Assembly (NCBI GenBank): GCA_019414025.1
Contig: DXMU01000035.1
Location: 1 to 31,136, forward strand
Source: Collinsella sp.
Lineage (GTDB): Bacteria > Actinomycetota > Coriobacteriia > Coriobacteriales > Coriobacteriaceae
Direction of reading: 5' to 3'
DNA length: 31,136 bases
The notes below the pieces were generated by a model. That model was given only the letters and a program-made list of their open reading frames with translations, had not been told where the DNA came from and did not search any database. This document shows positions 7,603-16,638 of this stretch, one piece after another (positions within the stretch are counted from its first letter, which is position 1; each line of letters opens with the position of its first letter). The position numbers were made by a program, and so were the translations under genes.

Positions 7603-9738
7603 CTAATGGATAAGCTTAAAGTCCAAGTGCCCACGCGTGGTATTGACGCGCGAGACCTCGATAATCACGCGCTGGCCCAGTTCATAGCGAGTCCCCGTGT
7701 CGGCGCCCGTCAGCGTAAGCGCATCCTCGTCGAACTCGAACCACTCGTTGCCCAGGCTCTTGATCGAAACCAAGCCTTCGACCTGCGTCAGGTCCAAGCG
7801 CACAAAGAGGCCCATGCTGCTAACCCACGAGACGGTTCCGGCATAGCGCTCGCCCAGACGGTCCTCATAGTACTGGGCAATCTTGATCTTTTGCGTCGCA
7901 TGGCTGGCGGCATCGGCCGCACGCTCCGCATCGCTGCATGCGCGGCAGATCTGCGGCAGAATGCGCGGCAGCGACTCGCGCCCCTTGCCGATCAGCCGCG
8001 GCGTACGGACCAGGGCGTCCTTGCCGCCGAGCTGTTCATAGGCCAACTGCAGTTTGAGCACGCGGTGCACCACCAGATCGGGGTAGCGACGGATGGGACT
8101 CGTAAAGTGACAGTAGCACGGCGCGGCGAGCGCAAAGTGACCCTCGTTGCGCGGCTTGTACAGTGCGCGCTGCATGCTGCGCAGAAGCAGCGTGTTGACG
8201 AGCGGTGCGTTGGCCGTACCGGCGGCAGCATCAACTGCAGCCTGTAGCTCATCGGGACTCCCCAGGGCGATACCGGCAGCACGGCGATCGTCGATGATGC
8301 CTAGCTGCGCCAGCGCAACGGCGGCACCGTGCAGGCTATCGGGGCTCGGATCCTCATGCACGCGATAGCAGGCCTCGATATCACGGTCTGCCAGCCACTC
8401 TGCAACGCACTCGTTGGCGAGTAGCATGGCTTCCTCGATAAGCGACGTGGCACACGAACGCTCGCGCGCCACAATCTGCACGGGCACTCCGTCCTCATCC
8501 AATAGAGCGCGAATCTCGGCCGTGTCAAAATCGACTGAGCCGCGGGCACGACGAATACGACGGCGAAGTTCGGCGAGTTCGTTGGCGGCGACAAGGAAAT
8601 CGCCGAGGTCGACGTTATAGCCGCGAGCAGTTTCCTCGCACGCAAGACCGCGCTCAAGCGCCTCCTCGCGCGAGGCCTCAGCAGCCGCAACATCCTCAGC
8701 GGCGCCTTCCAGCACCGAATACTCAACAGCGTCGGCACGCACCAGCAGCGCCTCGGCGCCGTCATAGTCCATACGCACACGCGAGCGAATCACGCTGGGG
8801 TACGGATCGTAATGCCGCACGCGACCCTGCGCATCGAGCTCAATGTCAACGGTAAACGCAAGACGGTCCTCGTCAGGGCGAAGAGAGCATAGGTCACAGG
8901 ACAGGCGTTCGGGCAGCATGGGAAGCACGCGATCGGCCAGATACACCGATGTCGTACGATGGCGAGCCTCAAGATCGATATGCCCGTCCCAAGCCACATA
9001 GTGAGAAACGTCAGCGATATGCACACCCAGCTTGTAGCCACCCTCGGGCGTGCGCTCAAGCGAAATGGCATCGTCAAAGTCGCGCGCGTCGACCGGGTCG
9101 ATCGTGATGACAAAGCGGTCGCGCAGATCGCGGCGGAGCGGGTCCTTAAGCGCCGCGGACACATCGAGCGAAAGCCCCTCGGCCTCGTCCAGCGCGGCCT
9201 CGGGATAGCTATCGGTATAGCCGTAACGCGCCATCACGTATTGAACGCCCAAATCGGGCGCGTCATCTCCGCCAATGCGGCGTTCGATCGTCACGGTGCC
9301 CGATTCCAGGCGCGTCGGGTAGGTCAAAATGCGCGCGACAACGGCATCACCCGGGTGGACGCCCAGACGATCCGCCGAGGTATCCTCGGGCAGAATGAAG
9401 AAGTCGGCCTTCAGGCGCGAATCGAGCGGCTCGATCACACCGAGCGGACCAGCGGTCTGGTACGTACCCACCACGCTTATGGCTGCGCGCTCAACCACGC
9501 CTTCGATCACGGCGCGCCGCTCACCGTGCGGGCTGTTCTTAATGCTCACGGCAACGGTGTCGCCGTCCATGATCTCGCGCTTACCGCGGCCCATAACCTT
9601 GTAGTCGCCGCTCTCGGTTATGACATAGGCGCCATGCTCATGGAGCTGCACGCGCCCGGTCAGGCTCGGACGGCGTTCGCTGCGCACCGGCCCACGCTTA
9701 TTGCGAGCACCGCGCTTATGCTTGTTATTGCGCCCCAT
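7603..9738 (-). CDS. rnr: Ribonuclease R (RNB-family 3'-5' exoribonuclease)
   Basis: 711 residues; ATG at 9738 with AGGAGG upstream. It degrades structured RNA processively in the 3'-5' direction in the cytoplasm. The order is: basic N-terminus (GRNNKHKRGARNKRG), two cold-shock domains (about 25-160), RNB catalytic domain (about 200-530) and S1 domain (about 625-705). The metal-binding motif IDPVDARDFDDAI is at 213-225 with all Asp residues in place. HFTSPIRRYPDLVVHR, typical of the RNB domain, is also present. The N-terminal helix-turn-helix of E. coli RNase R is absent, as in many Gram-positive homologues. It has its own space downstream of the ftsX terminator and is therefore probably a separate transcription unit. 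Confidence 0.95.
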   Translation of the reverse strand: MGRNNKHKRGARNKRGPVRSERRPSLTGRVQLHEHGAYVITESGDYKVMGRGKREIMDGDTVAVSIKNSPHGERRAVIEGVVERAAISVVGTYQTAGPLGVIEPLDSRLKADFFILPEDTSADRLGVHPGDAVVARILTYPTRLESGTVTIERRIGGDDAPDLGVQYVMARYGYTDSYPEAALDEAEGLSLDVSAALKDPLRRDLRDRFVITIDPVDARDFDDAISLERTPEGGYKLGVHIADVSHYVAWDGHIDLEARHRTTSVYLADRVLPMLPERLSCDLCSLRPDEDRLAFTVDIELDAQGRVRHYDPYPSVIRSRVRMDYDGAEALLVRADAVEYSVLEGAAEDVAAAEASREEALERGLACEETARGYNVDLGDFLVAANELAELRRRIRRARGSVDFDTAEIRALLDEDGVPVQIVARERSCATSLIEEAMLLANECVAEWLADRDIEACYRVHEDPSPDSLHGAAVALAQLGIIDDRRAAGIALGSPDELQAAVDAAAGTANAPLVNTLLLRSMQRALYKPRNEGHFALAAPCYCHFTSPIRRYPDLVVHRVLKLQLAYEQLGGKDALVRTPRLIGKGRESLPRILPQICRACSDAERAADAASHATQKIKIAQYYEDRLGERYAGTVSWVSSMGLFVRLDLTQVEGLVSIKSLGNEWFEFDEDALTLTGADTGTRYELGQRVIIEVSRVNTTRGHLDFKLIH

Positions 9739-9814
9739 GGCGCCTCCTTGCTATCGATGACGAACTCCAAAGAGTCTACCCAAATGATTCGCTTTCCTGC
9801 CGTCCCCTAGAGAT

Positions 9815-9849
9815 CAAAAAACGGGCCGCCCCATAAGAGACGACCCGTT
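9815..9849 (-). terminator. Intrinsic terminator after ftsEX
   Basis: On the minus strand AACGGGTCGTC and GGCGGCCCGTT pair over 11 bp (with G-T pairs) around TCTTATGG, followed by TTTT. It lies 24 bases after the ftsX stop. Confidence 0.9.
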
Positions 9850-9873
9850 GGAAGGGATGAATTCCAGGCATGC

Positions 9874-10794
9874 CTACACGCGCAGGTAGCGGCGCATGGC
9901 TATGGCAGAACCAAAGAGACCGATAATCACACCGACCAGAATCAGCGCAGCATAGGTCACCAGGTAGTACTGCATCGGCAGGGCAAACGACATCCAGCCG
10001 ATGCTCTCCTGCAAACGCGGAATCATCAGATTGCGCAGCAGCTCCAGAACGCCGATGGAAAGCAGCGAGCCCAAAATGGCCTGCAGTACGCCCTCGGTGA
10101 TAAACGGGCCGCGAATGAAGCCGTTGCTGGCGCCGACCAGACGCATAATCGCAATCTCACGACGACGCGCCGTGATGGACAGGCGAATCGTGTTGTTGAT
10201 GAAGATGAATGCGATAAAGGTCAAAAGGCCAACGAGCACCACGGCGGCGATGCGGATGTAGTTGGTCACCTGGAACAGGCGGCTCACTTCCTCTTGGCCG
10301 TACAGCACGCTCGCGTTGACGTCGCCGTCATCCGCGATCTTCTGGAAGTCGGCGTTCTTCTTGAGCTTCTGGGCCGTGCTCTCGACCTTGGACGGATCGT
10401 CCATCTCAATTGCAAACGAAGCCGGCAGCGGGTTCTGGCCATCGAGCGCGCTCATGGTGGCGTCGGCGTTGCCCGACATCTTGCTCGTATACTCGGCCAG
10501 CGCGTCGTCCTTGTCCTTGTACGTCACGGACTTGACGTTGCTCCACGTCTTGAGCTCAGCCTCAAAAGCCTGAACATCGGCCTGATCGGCGTCATCGCTA
10601 ATAAAGGCGTTGATGACGACCTGATCCTCGACGGTGCCGATCACGGAGTTCAGCATCGCGGAGCCCATGATGAACAGGCCGATGATAAACAGCGAAAGGA
10701 AGATCGTGATGACGGCGCCGAGCGAGGTAGTCCAGTTACGGAAGAAGTGACTGATTGCCTCTTTGAAGGAGTAGCCCACGTTAGTTGGTGCCAT
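9874..10794 (-). CDS. ftsX: Cell-division ABC permease FtsX
   Basis: 306 residues with four membrane segments. One lies near 25-50 (TSLGAVITIFLSLFIIGLFIMG) and three lie in the C-terminal half (around 180-200, 225-250 and 275-300). An extracytoplasmic domain of about 130 residues separates the first two. FtsX partners FtsE at the septum and activates peptidoglycan hydrolases through its outer domain. The RREIAIMRLVGASNGFIRGPF stretch before the third segment is the classical FtsX coupling region. The start overlaps the ftsE stop by 14 bases, indicating translational coupling. A strong terminator follows. Confidence 0.96.
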   Translation of the reverse strand: MAPTNVGYSFKEAISHFFRNWTTSLGAVITIFLSLFIIGLFIMGSAMLNSVIGTVEDQVVINAFISDDADQADVQAFEAELKTWSNVKSVTYKDKDDALAEYTSKMSGNADATMSALDGQNPLPASFAIEMDDPSKVESTAQKLKKNADFQKIADDGDVNASVLYGQEEVSRLFQVTNYIRIAAVVLVGLLTFIAFIFINNTIRLSITARRREIAIMRLVGASNGFIRGPFITEGVLQAILGSLLSIGVLELLRNLMIPRLQESIGWMSFALPMQYYLVTYAALILVGVIIGLFGSAIAMRRYLRV

Positions 10795-12001
10795 AGTTGC
10801 CGTAACCTCCCCTCTCCTGGTCGCGGATAACGTGGCCGCCCTCGAGGGCGATCACGCGACGGTGCATGCTATCGACCATCTCGCGGTCGTGCGTGGCGAC
10901 GATCACGGTGGTGCCGGTGCGGTTAATACGCTCGAGCAGCTTCATGATGCCCAGCGAGATCGCCGGGTCGAGGTTGCCCGTGGGCTCGTCGCAGATAAGC
11001 AGCGGCGGGCGGTTGACCATGGCGCGGGCAACGGCAACGCGCTGCTGCTCGCCACCGGAAAGCTGATCGGGCAGCGAGTCCATCTGATCGGCCAGGCCGA
11101 CCAGACGCAGCACCTCGGGAACCTGGCTGCGAATGACACCCTTGGGCTTGCCGATGCACTGCAGGGCAAACGCCACGTTTTCGTAGGCGGATTTTTGAGG
11201 CAGAAGCTTAAAGTCCTGGAACACGGCGCCAATCTGACGGCGCAGGAACGGAACCTTGCGGTTCTTGATCTTCATGAGGTCCTGACCGGCAACCAAGATG
11301 CGGCCGCTCGTCGGCTTGACGTCGCGGTTGAGCGTCGACAGCAGCGTGGTCTTACCCGAGCCGGAATGACCGACCAGGAAGACGAACTCGCCCGGATAGA
11401 TCTCGATGTTGATGTCGTCGAGTGCAGGCTTGTTGGGCTGTGCCGGATAGATCTTGGTGACATGCTCCATAAGGATGACGGGCTCGACACCGGCCTGCTT
11501 GGCCATCTTCTTGCGGCTGGCTTGCGGATCGATGGGCGCAAACACCGACGTAAAATCGGGGTTGTTGAGCGCGTTATCGAGGCTTGCGACCTCGGCGGCC
11601 TGATCGCTCTCGACCACCGGGGCAGCAGGCTGCGTGGGATCGGGAATAGCGGCAAAGAGACCGGACTGCGCAGGCTGAGGAACCGGCGTCGCAGGGGCCA
11701 TGGGGTCGGGAATGCCGGCCATGGTAGGCTGCGGCGTGGCGGCGCCAGCCTGAGGCTGCTCCACGCGAGCGGTCACGGCCTGAACGGGCTCAAAACCCGC
11801 CGTGCCGGAAGGCGCGACATCGCTGGTGGGATTGTAGGCAAAGGGATCGGATGCCGGCTGTGCCTGATCTGCCGGCTGAGCGGGGGCCTGAGCAACAGGC
11901 TGGCCCTCTGAATCCGGAGTGGCGAAACGACTGCCCTGGACGCCTGTCTGCGTCTTGGGGGCATCATCGCCCGCACCGGAGGTACGGAAGTGGTTACCCA
12001 C
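10781..12001 (-). CDS. ftsE: Cell-division ATPase FtsE with long disordered N-terminal extension
   Basis: 406 residues with a GTG start at 12001 and AAGGAG 5 bases upstream. Residues from about 174 form a complete FtsE: Walker A GHSGSGKTT (211-219), Q-loop region GAVFQDFKLLP, signature LSGGEQQ (314-320), Walker B LLICDEP (334-340) and the H-loop ATHD. FtsE energises FtsX at the division site. Residues 1-170 are an added Pro/Ala/Gln-rich, low-complexity segment with repeated AxPQP and IPDPxxPA-type blocks (two IPDP copies near 97 and 119) and no predicted fold. Normal FtsE is about 220-230 residues. The extension is continuous and in frame, with the GTG start supported by its ribosome binding site. 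A later start inside the extension cannot be excluded. Confidence 0.93.
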   Translation of the reverse strand: MGNHFRTSGAGDDAPKTQTGVQGSRFATPDSEGQPVAQAPAQPADQAQPASDPFAYNPTSDVAPSGTAGFEPVQAVTARVEQPQAGAATPQPTMAGIPDPMAPATPVPQPAQSGLFAAIPDPTQPAAPVVESDQAAEVASLDNALNNPDFTSVFAPIDPQASRKKMAKQAGVEPVILMEHVTKIYPAQPNKPALDDINIEIYPGEFVFLVGHSGSGKTTLLSTLNRDVKPTSGRILVAGQDLMKIKNRKVPFLRRQIGAVFQDFKLLPQKSAYENVAFALQCIGKPKGVIRSQVPEVLRLVGLADQMDSLPDQLSGGEQQRVAVARAMVNRPPLLICDEPTGNLDPAISLGIMKLLERINRTGTTVIVATHDREMVDSMHRRVIALEGGHVIRDQERGGYGNYGTN

Positions 12002-12046
12002 TGGTGCTCCTTATCGTCGTGCGTTTAAACTACATGAGCGCTTTGT

Positions 12047-12052
12047 ATTTTA
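12047..12052 (-). promoter_or_regulatory. Candidate extended -10 of ftsEX
   Basis: The minus strand reads TGC-TAAAAT 46 bases upstream of the ftsE GTG, matching an extended -10 (TGnTATAAT). No convincing -35 is seen. Confidence 0.3.
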
Positions 12053-12106
12053 GCAGCATTAGCTTTGCTGCACATAAGAAGCATGGCGGGGTTTGGGTCT
12101 CACCGA

Positions 12107-12231
12107 CCGGGCGCAGGGTTACCTCCCAAATCGTCCTCGCGCATGGCCGGCATTTGTCCTGCTCCTGCGGAGCTGCGGACAAACGCCGGCCATGCGCTGC
12201 GGAAAGATTTGGGAGGTAACCCTGCGCCCGG
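12107..12231. repeat. 125-bp near-perfect hairpin, MITE-like
   Basis: The outer arms, 25 bp each (starting CCGGGCGCAGGG and ending CCCTGCGCCCGG), are exact reverse complements. Further in, GCGCATGGCCGGC/GCCGGCCATGCGC and TTTGTCC/GGACAAA also pair, separated by a single A/C mismatch. The centre is GCTCC-TGC-GGAGC. Short unpaired bulges separate the blocks. There is no coding sense and no clear target-site duplication. It occupies most of the 12002-12452 gap between ftsE and the transketolase genes. The rest of that gap (12232-12360) shows only a weak CCAACTT/AAGTTGG inverted repeat. Confidence 0.8.
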
Positions 12232-12367
12232 CCTGCGGCTACTATGGGGCCGACGCACCAACTTGAGATGCTGCGCATACAAAGTTGGAAGGGTCTGAAT
12301 TGCACTTTGTTGGGATGGGCCCGTTTCCCCATGGGACCTTTGCTTGGCAGGACTCTAATTTAAATTC

Positions 12368-12406
12368 AACAAAAACAGGGGCGCCCTCTTTGGGGATACC
12401 CCTGTT
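12368..12406 (-). terminator. Intrinsic terminator after transketolase genes
   Basis: On the minus strand AACAGGGG and CCCCTGTT form an 8-bp stem, with a further CCCC/GGG pairing inside, followed by TTTTTG. It lies 46 bases after the stop. Confidence 0.85.
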
Positions 12407-12452
12407 CTGGCTTGGATGTGGTTGTTGAGACGATACTTTGCCTCGTCTTGCC

Positions 12453-13394
12453 TTATGCCAAGAACTCCTTGGTGGTCGCCACGATGTTGGCGGCGTCCAG
12501 GCCGTACTTGTGCAGGAGCTCGGCACCCGGGCCGGACTCGCCGAAGGTGTCGTTGACACCGATCTTCTTGAGCGGCGTCGGGCACTGCTCGCACAGGACG
12601 TCGGCAACGGCGCTGCCCAGGCCACCGATCACAGAGTGCTCCTCGACGGTCACGACGTGGCCGGTCTTGGTGGCGCTCTTGACGATCAGGTCGGCATCGA
12701 TGGGCTTGATGGTGTGCATGTTGATGACCTCGGCATCGATGCCCTCGGCAGCAAGCTGCTCGGCGGCCTCGAGAGCCTCGCCGACCATCAGGCCGCAGGC
12801 GATGATGGTCACATCGGCGCCCTCGCGCATGACAATGCCCTTACCCAACTCGAACTTGTAGGTCTCGGGGTCGTTGATAACCGGCGAGGCCAGACGGGCA
12901 AAGCGCATGTACACGGGGCCGTCGCACTCGTAGGCGGCGCGCGTCACGGCGCGGGCCTCGACATCGTCGGCCGGAACGATAACGGTCATGCCGGGGATGA
13001 CGCGCATCAGGGCGATATCCTCGCAGCACTGATGCGTAGCACCGTCCTCGCCCACCGAGATACCGGCGTGCGTGGCACCGATCTTAACGTTGAGGTGCGG
13101 GTAGCCGATGGAGTTACGGACCTGCTCAAAGGCGCGGCCGGCGGCGAACATGGCAAAGGTGCTCGCGAAGGCAACGCGACCGGTGGTTGCGATACCGGCG
13201 GCAACACCCATCAGGTTGCTCTCGGCGATACCCACATCGAAGAAACGGTCGGGGCAGGCGGCCTTAAACTTACCGGTCTGCGTGGCGGCGGCCAGGTCGG
13301 CGTCGAGGACCACAAAGTCATCGTGCTCGTTGGCGAGCTCGACGAGGGCCTCGCCGTAGCTTATGCGCGTGGCGATTTTCTTGACGTCTGCCAT
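12453..13394 (-). CDS. Transketolase, C-terminal subunit
   Basis: 313 residues from ATG at 13394, with GAGGAG upstream that overlaps the end of the preceding gene. It carries the pyrimidine-binding and C-terminal domains. It begins ISYGEALVELANEHDDFVVL-DADLAAATQT, followed by FDVGIAESNLMGVAAGIA, which contains the conserved Glu that activates thiamine diphosphate. GATHAGISVGEDGATHQ is the phosphosugar-contact loop. With the N-terminal subunit it forms an alpha2beta2-like transketolase that moves two-carbon units in the non-oxidative pentose phosphate pathway. It starts one base after the stop of the N-terminal subunit gene. A DXP synthase is excluded by the split form and length. Confidence 0.92.
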   Translation of the reverse strand: MADVKKIATRISYGEALVELANEHDDFVVLDADLAAATQTGKFKAACPDRFFDVGIAESNLMGVAAGIATTGRVAFASTFAMFAAGRAFEQVRNSIGYPHLNVKIGATHAGISVGEDGATHQCCEDIALMRVIPGMTVIVPADDVEARAVTRAAYECDGPVYMRFARLASPVINDPETYKFELGKGIVMREGADVTIIACGLMVGEALEAAEQLAAEGIDAEVINMHTIKPIDADLIVKSATKTGHVVTVEEHSVIGGLGSAVADVLCEQCPTPLKKIGVNDTFGESGPGAELLHKYGLDAANIVATTKEFLA

Positions 13395-13395
13395 C

Positions 13396-14226
13396 CTAGA
13401 GCTCCTCTCCGGCGGCCGTGAGCTCTGCCATGGCCTGCTCAAACTGTTCATCATTGGGGGCCTTGCCGTGCCAACCAACCTGGTTCTCCATAAAGGACAC
13501 GCCCTTGCCCTTCAGGGTCTCGGCGATAATGGCGGTCGGCTGGCCCTTGGTGGCGCGAGCCTCGGCAAAGGCGGCGCGGATCTGATCGAAATCGTTGCCG
13601 TCGGCAAGCTCCACCACGTGGAACTTAAAGGCGCGGAACTTGTCGGCGAGCGGCATGGGGTCGTTGACCTCCTCGACGGGACCGTCGATCTGCAGGCCGT
13701 TGTGGTCGACGATCACACAGAGGTTATCGAGCTGCTGGTTGCCGGCAAACATGGCGGCCTCCCAGACCTGGCCCTCCTCGCTCTCGCCATCGCCCAGCAG
13801 GGCGTACGTGCGATAAGTATCGCCCCAGTGCTTGGCGGCAACGGCCATGCCCACGGCGGCGGAGATGCCCTGGCCGAGCGAACCGGTGGACATGTCAACG
13901 CCCGGAGTGTCGTTCATGTTGGGATGACCCTGCAGGTGGCTGCCGATGTGGCGCAGCGTCTCAAGATCCTCCTTGGGGAAGAACCCACGCTCGGCGAGCA
14001 CAGCGTACAGACCAGGTGCACAGTGGCCCTTGGAAAGCACAAAGCGATCGCGGTCGGCCTTGCGGGGATGGGCCGGGTCGACGTTCATTTCCTCAAAGTA
14101 CAGATAGGTCATGATGTCGGCAGCGCCGAGCGAACCGCCCGGATGGCCGGACTTGGCAGCGTGCACGCCGGTGACGATGCCCTTCCTTACCTCGTTGGCA
14201 ACCTTTTTGAGCTCTTCGTCGCTCAT
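13396..14226 (-). CDS. Transketolase, N-terminal subunit
   Basis: 276 residues; ATG at 14226 with AAGGAAGG upstream. It carries the thiamine-diphosphate pyrophosphate-binding half: AKSGHPGGSLGAADIMTYLYF, DRFVLSKGHCAPGLYAVLAE and the metal-binding motif GDGESEEGQVWEA through DHNGLQ. Single-chain transketolases are about 660 residues; here the function is split at the usual domain boundary, as in many Actinobacteria, Archaea and Clostridia. It is the first gene of a two-gene unit with the C-terminal subunit. About 200 bases of non-coding sequence precede it, in which I see only a weak CATAAT -10-like element. Confidence 0.93.
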   Translation of the reverse strand: MSDEELKKVANEVRKGIVTGVHAAKSGHPGGSLGAADIMTYLYFEEMNVDPAHPRKADRDRFVLSKGHCAPGLYAVLAERGFFPKEDLETLRHIGSHLQGHPNMNDTPGVDMSTGSLGQGISAAVGMAVAAKHWGDTYRTYALLGDGESEEGQVWEAAMFAGNQQLDNLCVIVDHNGLQIDGPVEEVNDPMPLADKFRAFKFHVVELADGNDFDQIRAAFAEARATKGQPTAIIAETLKGKGVSFMENQVGWHGKAPNDEQFEQAMAELTAAGEEL

Positions 14227-14433
14227 TGTGCCTTCCTTTCATCCTCATTAGACAAAATGCGCACGGCACCGAAGGTAATCCCAACACAGCCGCAATGCAC
14301 GTACGTCATTCATTATGCTGGAAACTGATGGCTTTACCAGAGTTTTTATCATTATTTGAACAATTTAGCAGGCAGAACCGCTGATGAAACGGTTTATCAA
14401 TGTGAACGTCTTTTGGATGGGACGCGGTCGGCC

Positions 14434-15324
14434 CTACGCGCTAATGTCCTTGAATCCCTCGCCGAAAGCTTCCGTAACGTCGGCGACCGTCACAATGGCG
14501 TGAGGATCGCGCTCGCGCACGATCGTCTTGAGGGTATTGAGCTCTCGACGGTTCACGATGACCATGATCACCGGCTTCTCGGCACCCGAATACATGCCAG
14601 TCGCCTTAAACTTGGTACAACCACGACCCAGGCCATACATGATATCGGCAGCGATATCAGGGAACTTGTCCGAGATGATGAGTACCATACGGCGTTTGTT
14701 GCCACCATCGACCACGGCATCGATCACGTAGCCGCTAATGACCATCGAAAGGCCTGCATATAGTGCATTTTCGATTGAAAAGACCGGAGCCGACAGCGCG
14801 CATACGGCAACATCGATCGCCATGACGGTCGAGCCCACGGGCAGCGAGGTATTACGCGAGATGATTTGGCCAATCGTGTCCGAGCCGCCGGTGTTGGCGC
14901 CGGCGCGCAGCACCATGCCGTAACCGATGCCTGTAATAATGCCGCCCCACATGGCAGAGAGCATCAGGTCCGCATCCGCCAGAGGTGCTACAAACGGGGC
15001 GAACAGATCGGTAAAGAAGCCCAGCAGCACAAAGCCCGTCGCGGTCTGCACCACGTAGAACATGCCGCCCTCGCGCATAACGACCAGCAACAGCAAGGCG
15101 TTCATCACGATCGTCTGAATACCAACGGGAAGCGATATGCCGCGCGATGCGCCGACCGCCTGGATAATGGTGGCAAGGCCCGTAACACCACCGGCAGCAA
15201 GGCCGTTGGGAATCAAAAACAGGTCGGTCGCAATAGCGGCCAGAGCGCACCCCAACATAATCTGGGGCAGGTCGTGAAAGAAGTTCATCGATAGAATGCG
15301 CTTGATGTCCAGACGATATGCCAT
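14434..15324 (-). CDS. YitT-family membrane protein (DUF161 + DUF2179)
   Basis: 296 residues from ATG at 15324, chosen for GGGAGG 6 bases upstream rather than an in-frame start 24 bases earlier. Five or six hydrophobic segments fill residues 20-190. The family's repeated glycine-rich motifs are visible (NGLAAGGVTGLATII, RAGANTGGSDTIGQII). The C-terminal 80 residues (MVLIISDKFPDIA...TGMYSGAEKPVIMVIVNRREL) form the soluble DUF2179 domain. The physiological role of the family is not settled. It is preceded by a terminator and is probably monocistronic. Confidence 0.9.
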   Translation of the reverse strand: MAYRLDIKRILSMNFFHDLPQIMLGCALAAIATDLFLIPNGLAAGGVTGLATIIQAVGASRGISLPVGIQTIVMNALLLLVVMREGGMFYVVQTATGFVLLGFFTDLFAPFVAPLADADLMLSAMWGGIITGIGYGMVLRAGANTGGSDTIGQIISRNTSLPVGSTVMAIDVAVCALSAPVFSIENALYAGLSMVISGYVIDAVVDGGNKRRMVLIISDKFPDIAADIMYGLGRGCTKFKATGMYSGAEKPVIMVIVNRRELNTLKTIVRERDPHAIVTVADVTEAFGEGFKDISA

Positions 15325-15336
15325 GCTACCTCCCTC

Positions 15337-15364
15337 AAAAAAGCGCACCCAAACGGATGCGCTT
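15337..15364 (-). terminator. Intrinsic terminator between prfB and the YitT gene
   Basis: On the minus strand AAGCGCA and TGCGCTT pair around TCCGTTTGGG, followed by TTTTTT overlapping the leader of the YitT gene. Its loop resembles that of the rpmE terminator at 19676-19715. Confidence 0.8.
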
Positions 15365-15405
15365 CGAACTTCTTGCTGTATTCGATTCTACCGATTCGCC
15401 GAACA

Positions 15406-15495
15406 AAAACCACCCCTGCGCAGGGTTTGCTTTGGATACAAAACCACCCTGCTCGGAGGGTTTTATCCATTTCCACATAAACCGGGCGGTTTATG
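15406..15495. repeat. Three tandem AAACC/GGTTT hairpins after prfB
   Basis: Unit 1 (15406-15428) and unit 2 (15434-15468) share AAAACCACCC...GGGTTT. Unit 3 (15476-15495) is a perfect CATAAACC-GGGC-GGTTTATG hairpin that overlaps the last codons and stop of prfB. They form a run of transcript-end structures before the intrinsic terminator at 15337-15364. Confidence 0.6.
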
Positions 15496-16638
15496 CAGAT
15501 GGGATCTCTGCGTCAGCGTTGCCAGTGGCCCAGCGATGGTAGCCAATAACAAACGGGTCCAGGTCGCCATCGTCAAGAACGGCCTCGACATTGCTGGTCT
15601 CAACGCCCGTGCGTAGGTCCTTAACCATCTGATACGGGTAGAGCACGTAGCTGCGGATCTGGTTGCCAAAACCAATCGTGGTTTTGGGTCCGCGAATCTC
15701 ATCCAGGGCCTCGGCGCGCTTCTCGAGCTCAATCTCGTACAGGCGAGCCTTGAGGATCTGCATGCACGCGGCCTTGTTCTGGATCTGGCTGCGCTCGTTT
15801 TGGCAGGTGACCACAATGCCGCTGGGAAAATGCGTCACACGCACGGCGGAGTCGGTGGTGTTCACGCCCTGACCGCCCGGGCCGCTCGCGTGGTACACGT
15901 CCACGCGGATGTCATCGGGGCTGATCTCGATATCGATATCATCGGGTAGCACGGGGATGACCTCGACGCCGGCGAACGTGGTCTGGCGGCGTTTCTTGTC
16001 GTCGGTGGGGCTAATGCGCACCAAGCGGTGGACGCCGGCCTCGGCGCGCAGCATGCCAAATGCGTCCTTGCCCTCGACGGTAAAGGTCGCGCGGTCGATG
16101 CCGATGACCTCAGCAGCGGGGCAGTCGTTAATCGTGACCTTCCAGCCGCGACGCTGGCAGTACTTCATGTACATCTTAAAAAGCATGAAGGTCCAGTCCT
16201 GGGCCTCCAGACCACCCTGTCCGGGCTTGATGGTCACAATGGCATCGCCGTGATCGAACTCACCGGTAAACCAGCTCGAAAGCTCAAGCTCATCGATGGC
16301 ACGGGCCAGGCGCTCAGCCGTGGCTGTAGCCTCCTCGCGAAGGGCGGCGGCATCGGGGTCATCCCCCATCTCCTCGGCAAGCTCCAGCGCGGCGCGGGCA
16401 TCGGAAAGCTCGCCGCGCGCGTTGTCCACGGCAGCGATATCTTCCTTGGTGCGCGCGATTTCCTCCATGGTGGCACGGGCGGCGTCGGCGTCATCCCAAA
16501 AGCCGGGGGCCACGCTTTTGGCCTCGAGCTCGGTCACGCGCGTGCGCTTTTCGTCCAAGTGGAGATACGACTCGACCTCGCCGAGCCGGTCCGCAAACGC
16601 GTCCAGCTCGGCGGGCGTTACCTCTAAAGCCTCAGCCA

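Noticed and set aside
10832..11911. 359-residue plus-strand open frame
   Set aside because: It is antisense to ftsE with no recognisable domain; the ATPase motifs on the minus strand decide.
12300..12350. Possible T-box or riboswitch (GGGATGGGCCC...)
   Set aside because: The T-box consensus AGGGTGGNACCGCG is absent and no matching downstream gene reads in that direction.
12030..12625. Several overlapping small frames around the 125-bp hairpin
   Set aside because: They read the two arms of the inverted repeat on both strands and lack start signals.
12453..14226. DXP synthase or pyruvate dehydrogenase E1 pair
   Set aside because: The GHPGGSLGAAD and GDGESEEGQVWEA motifs and the lengths of the two chains fit split transketolase; there are no lipoyl or E2/E3 neighbours.
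15406..15495. Possible small CRISPR array
   Set aside because: The units are hairpins of unequal spacing without spacers of constant length, and no cas genes are present.
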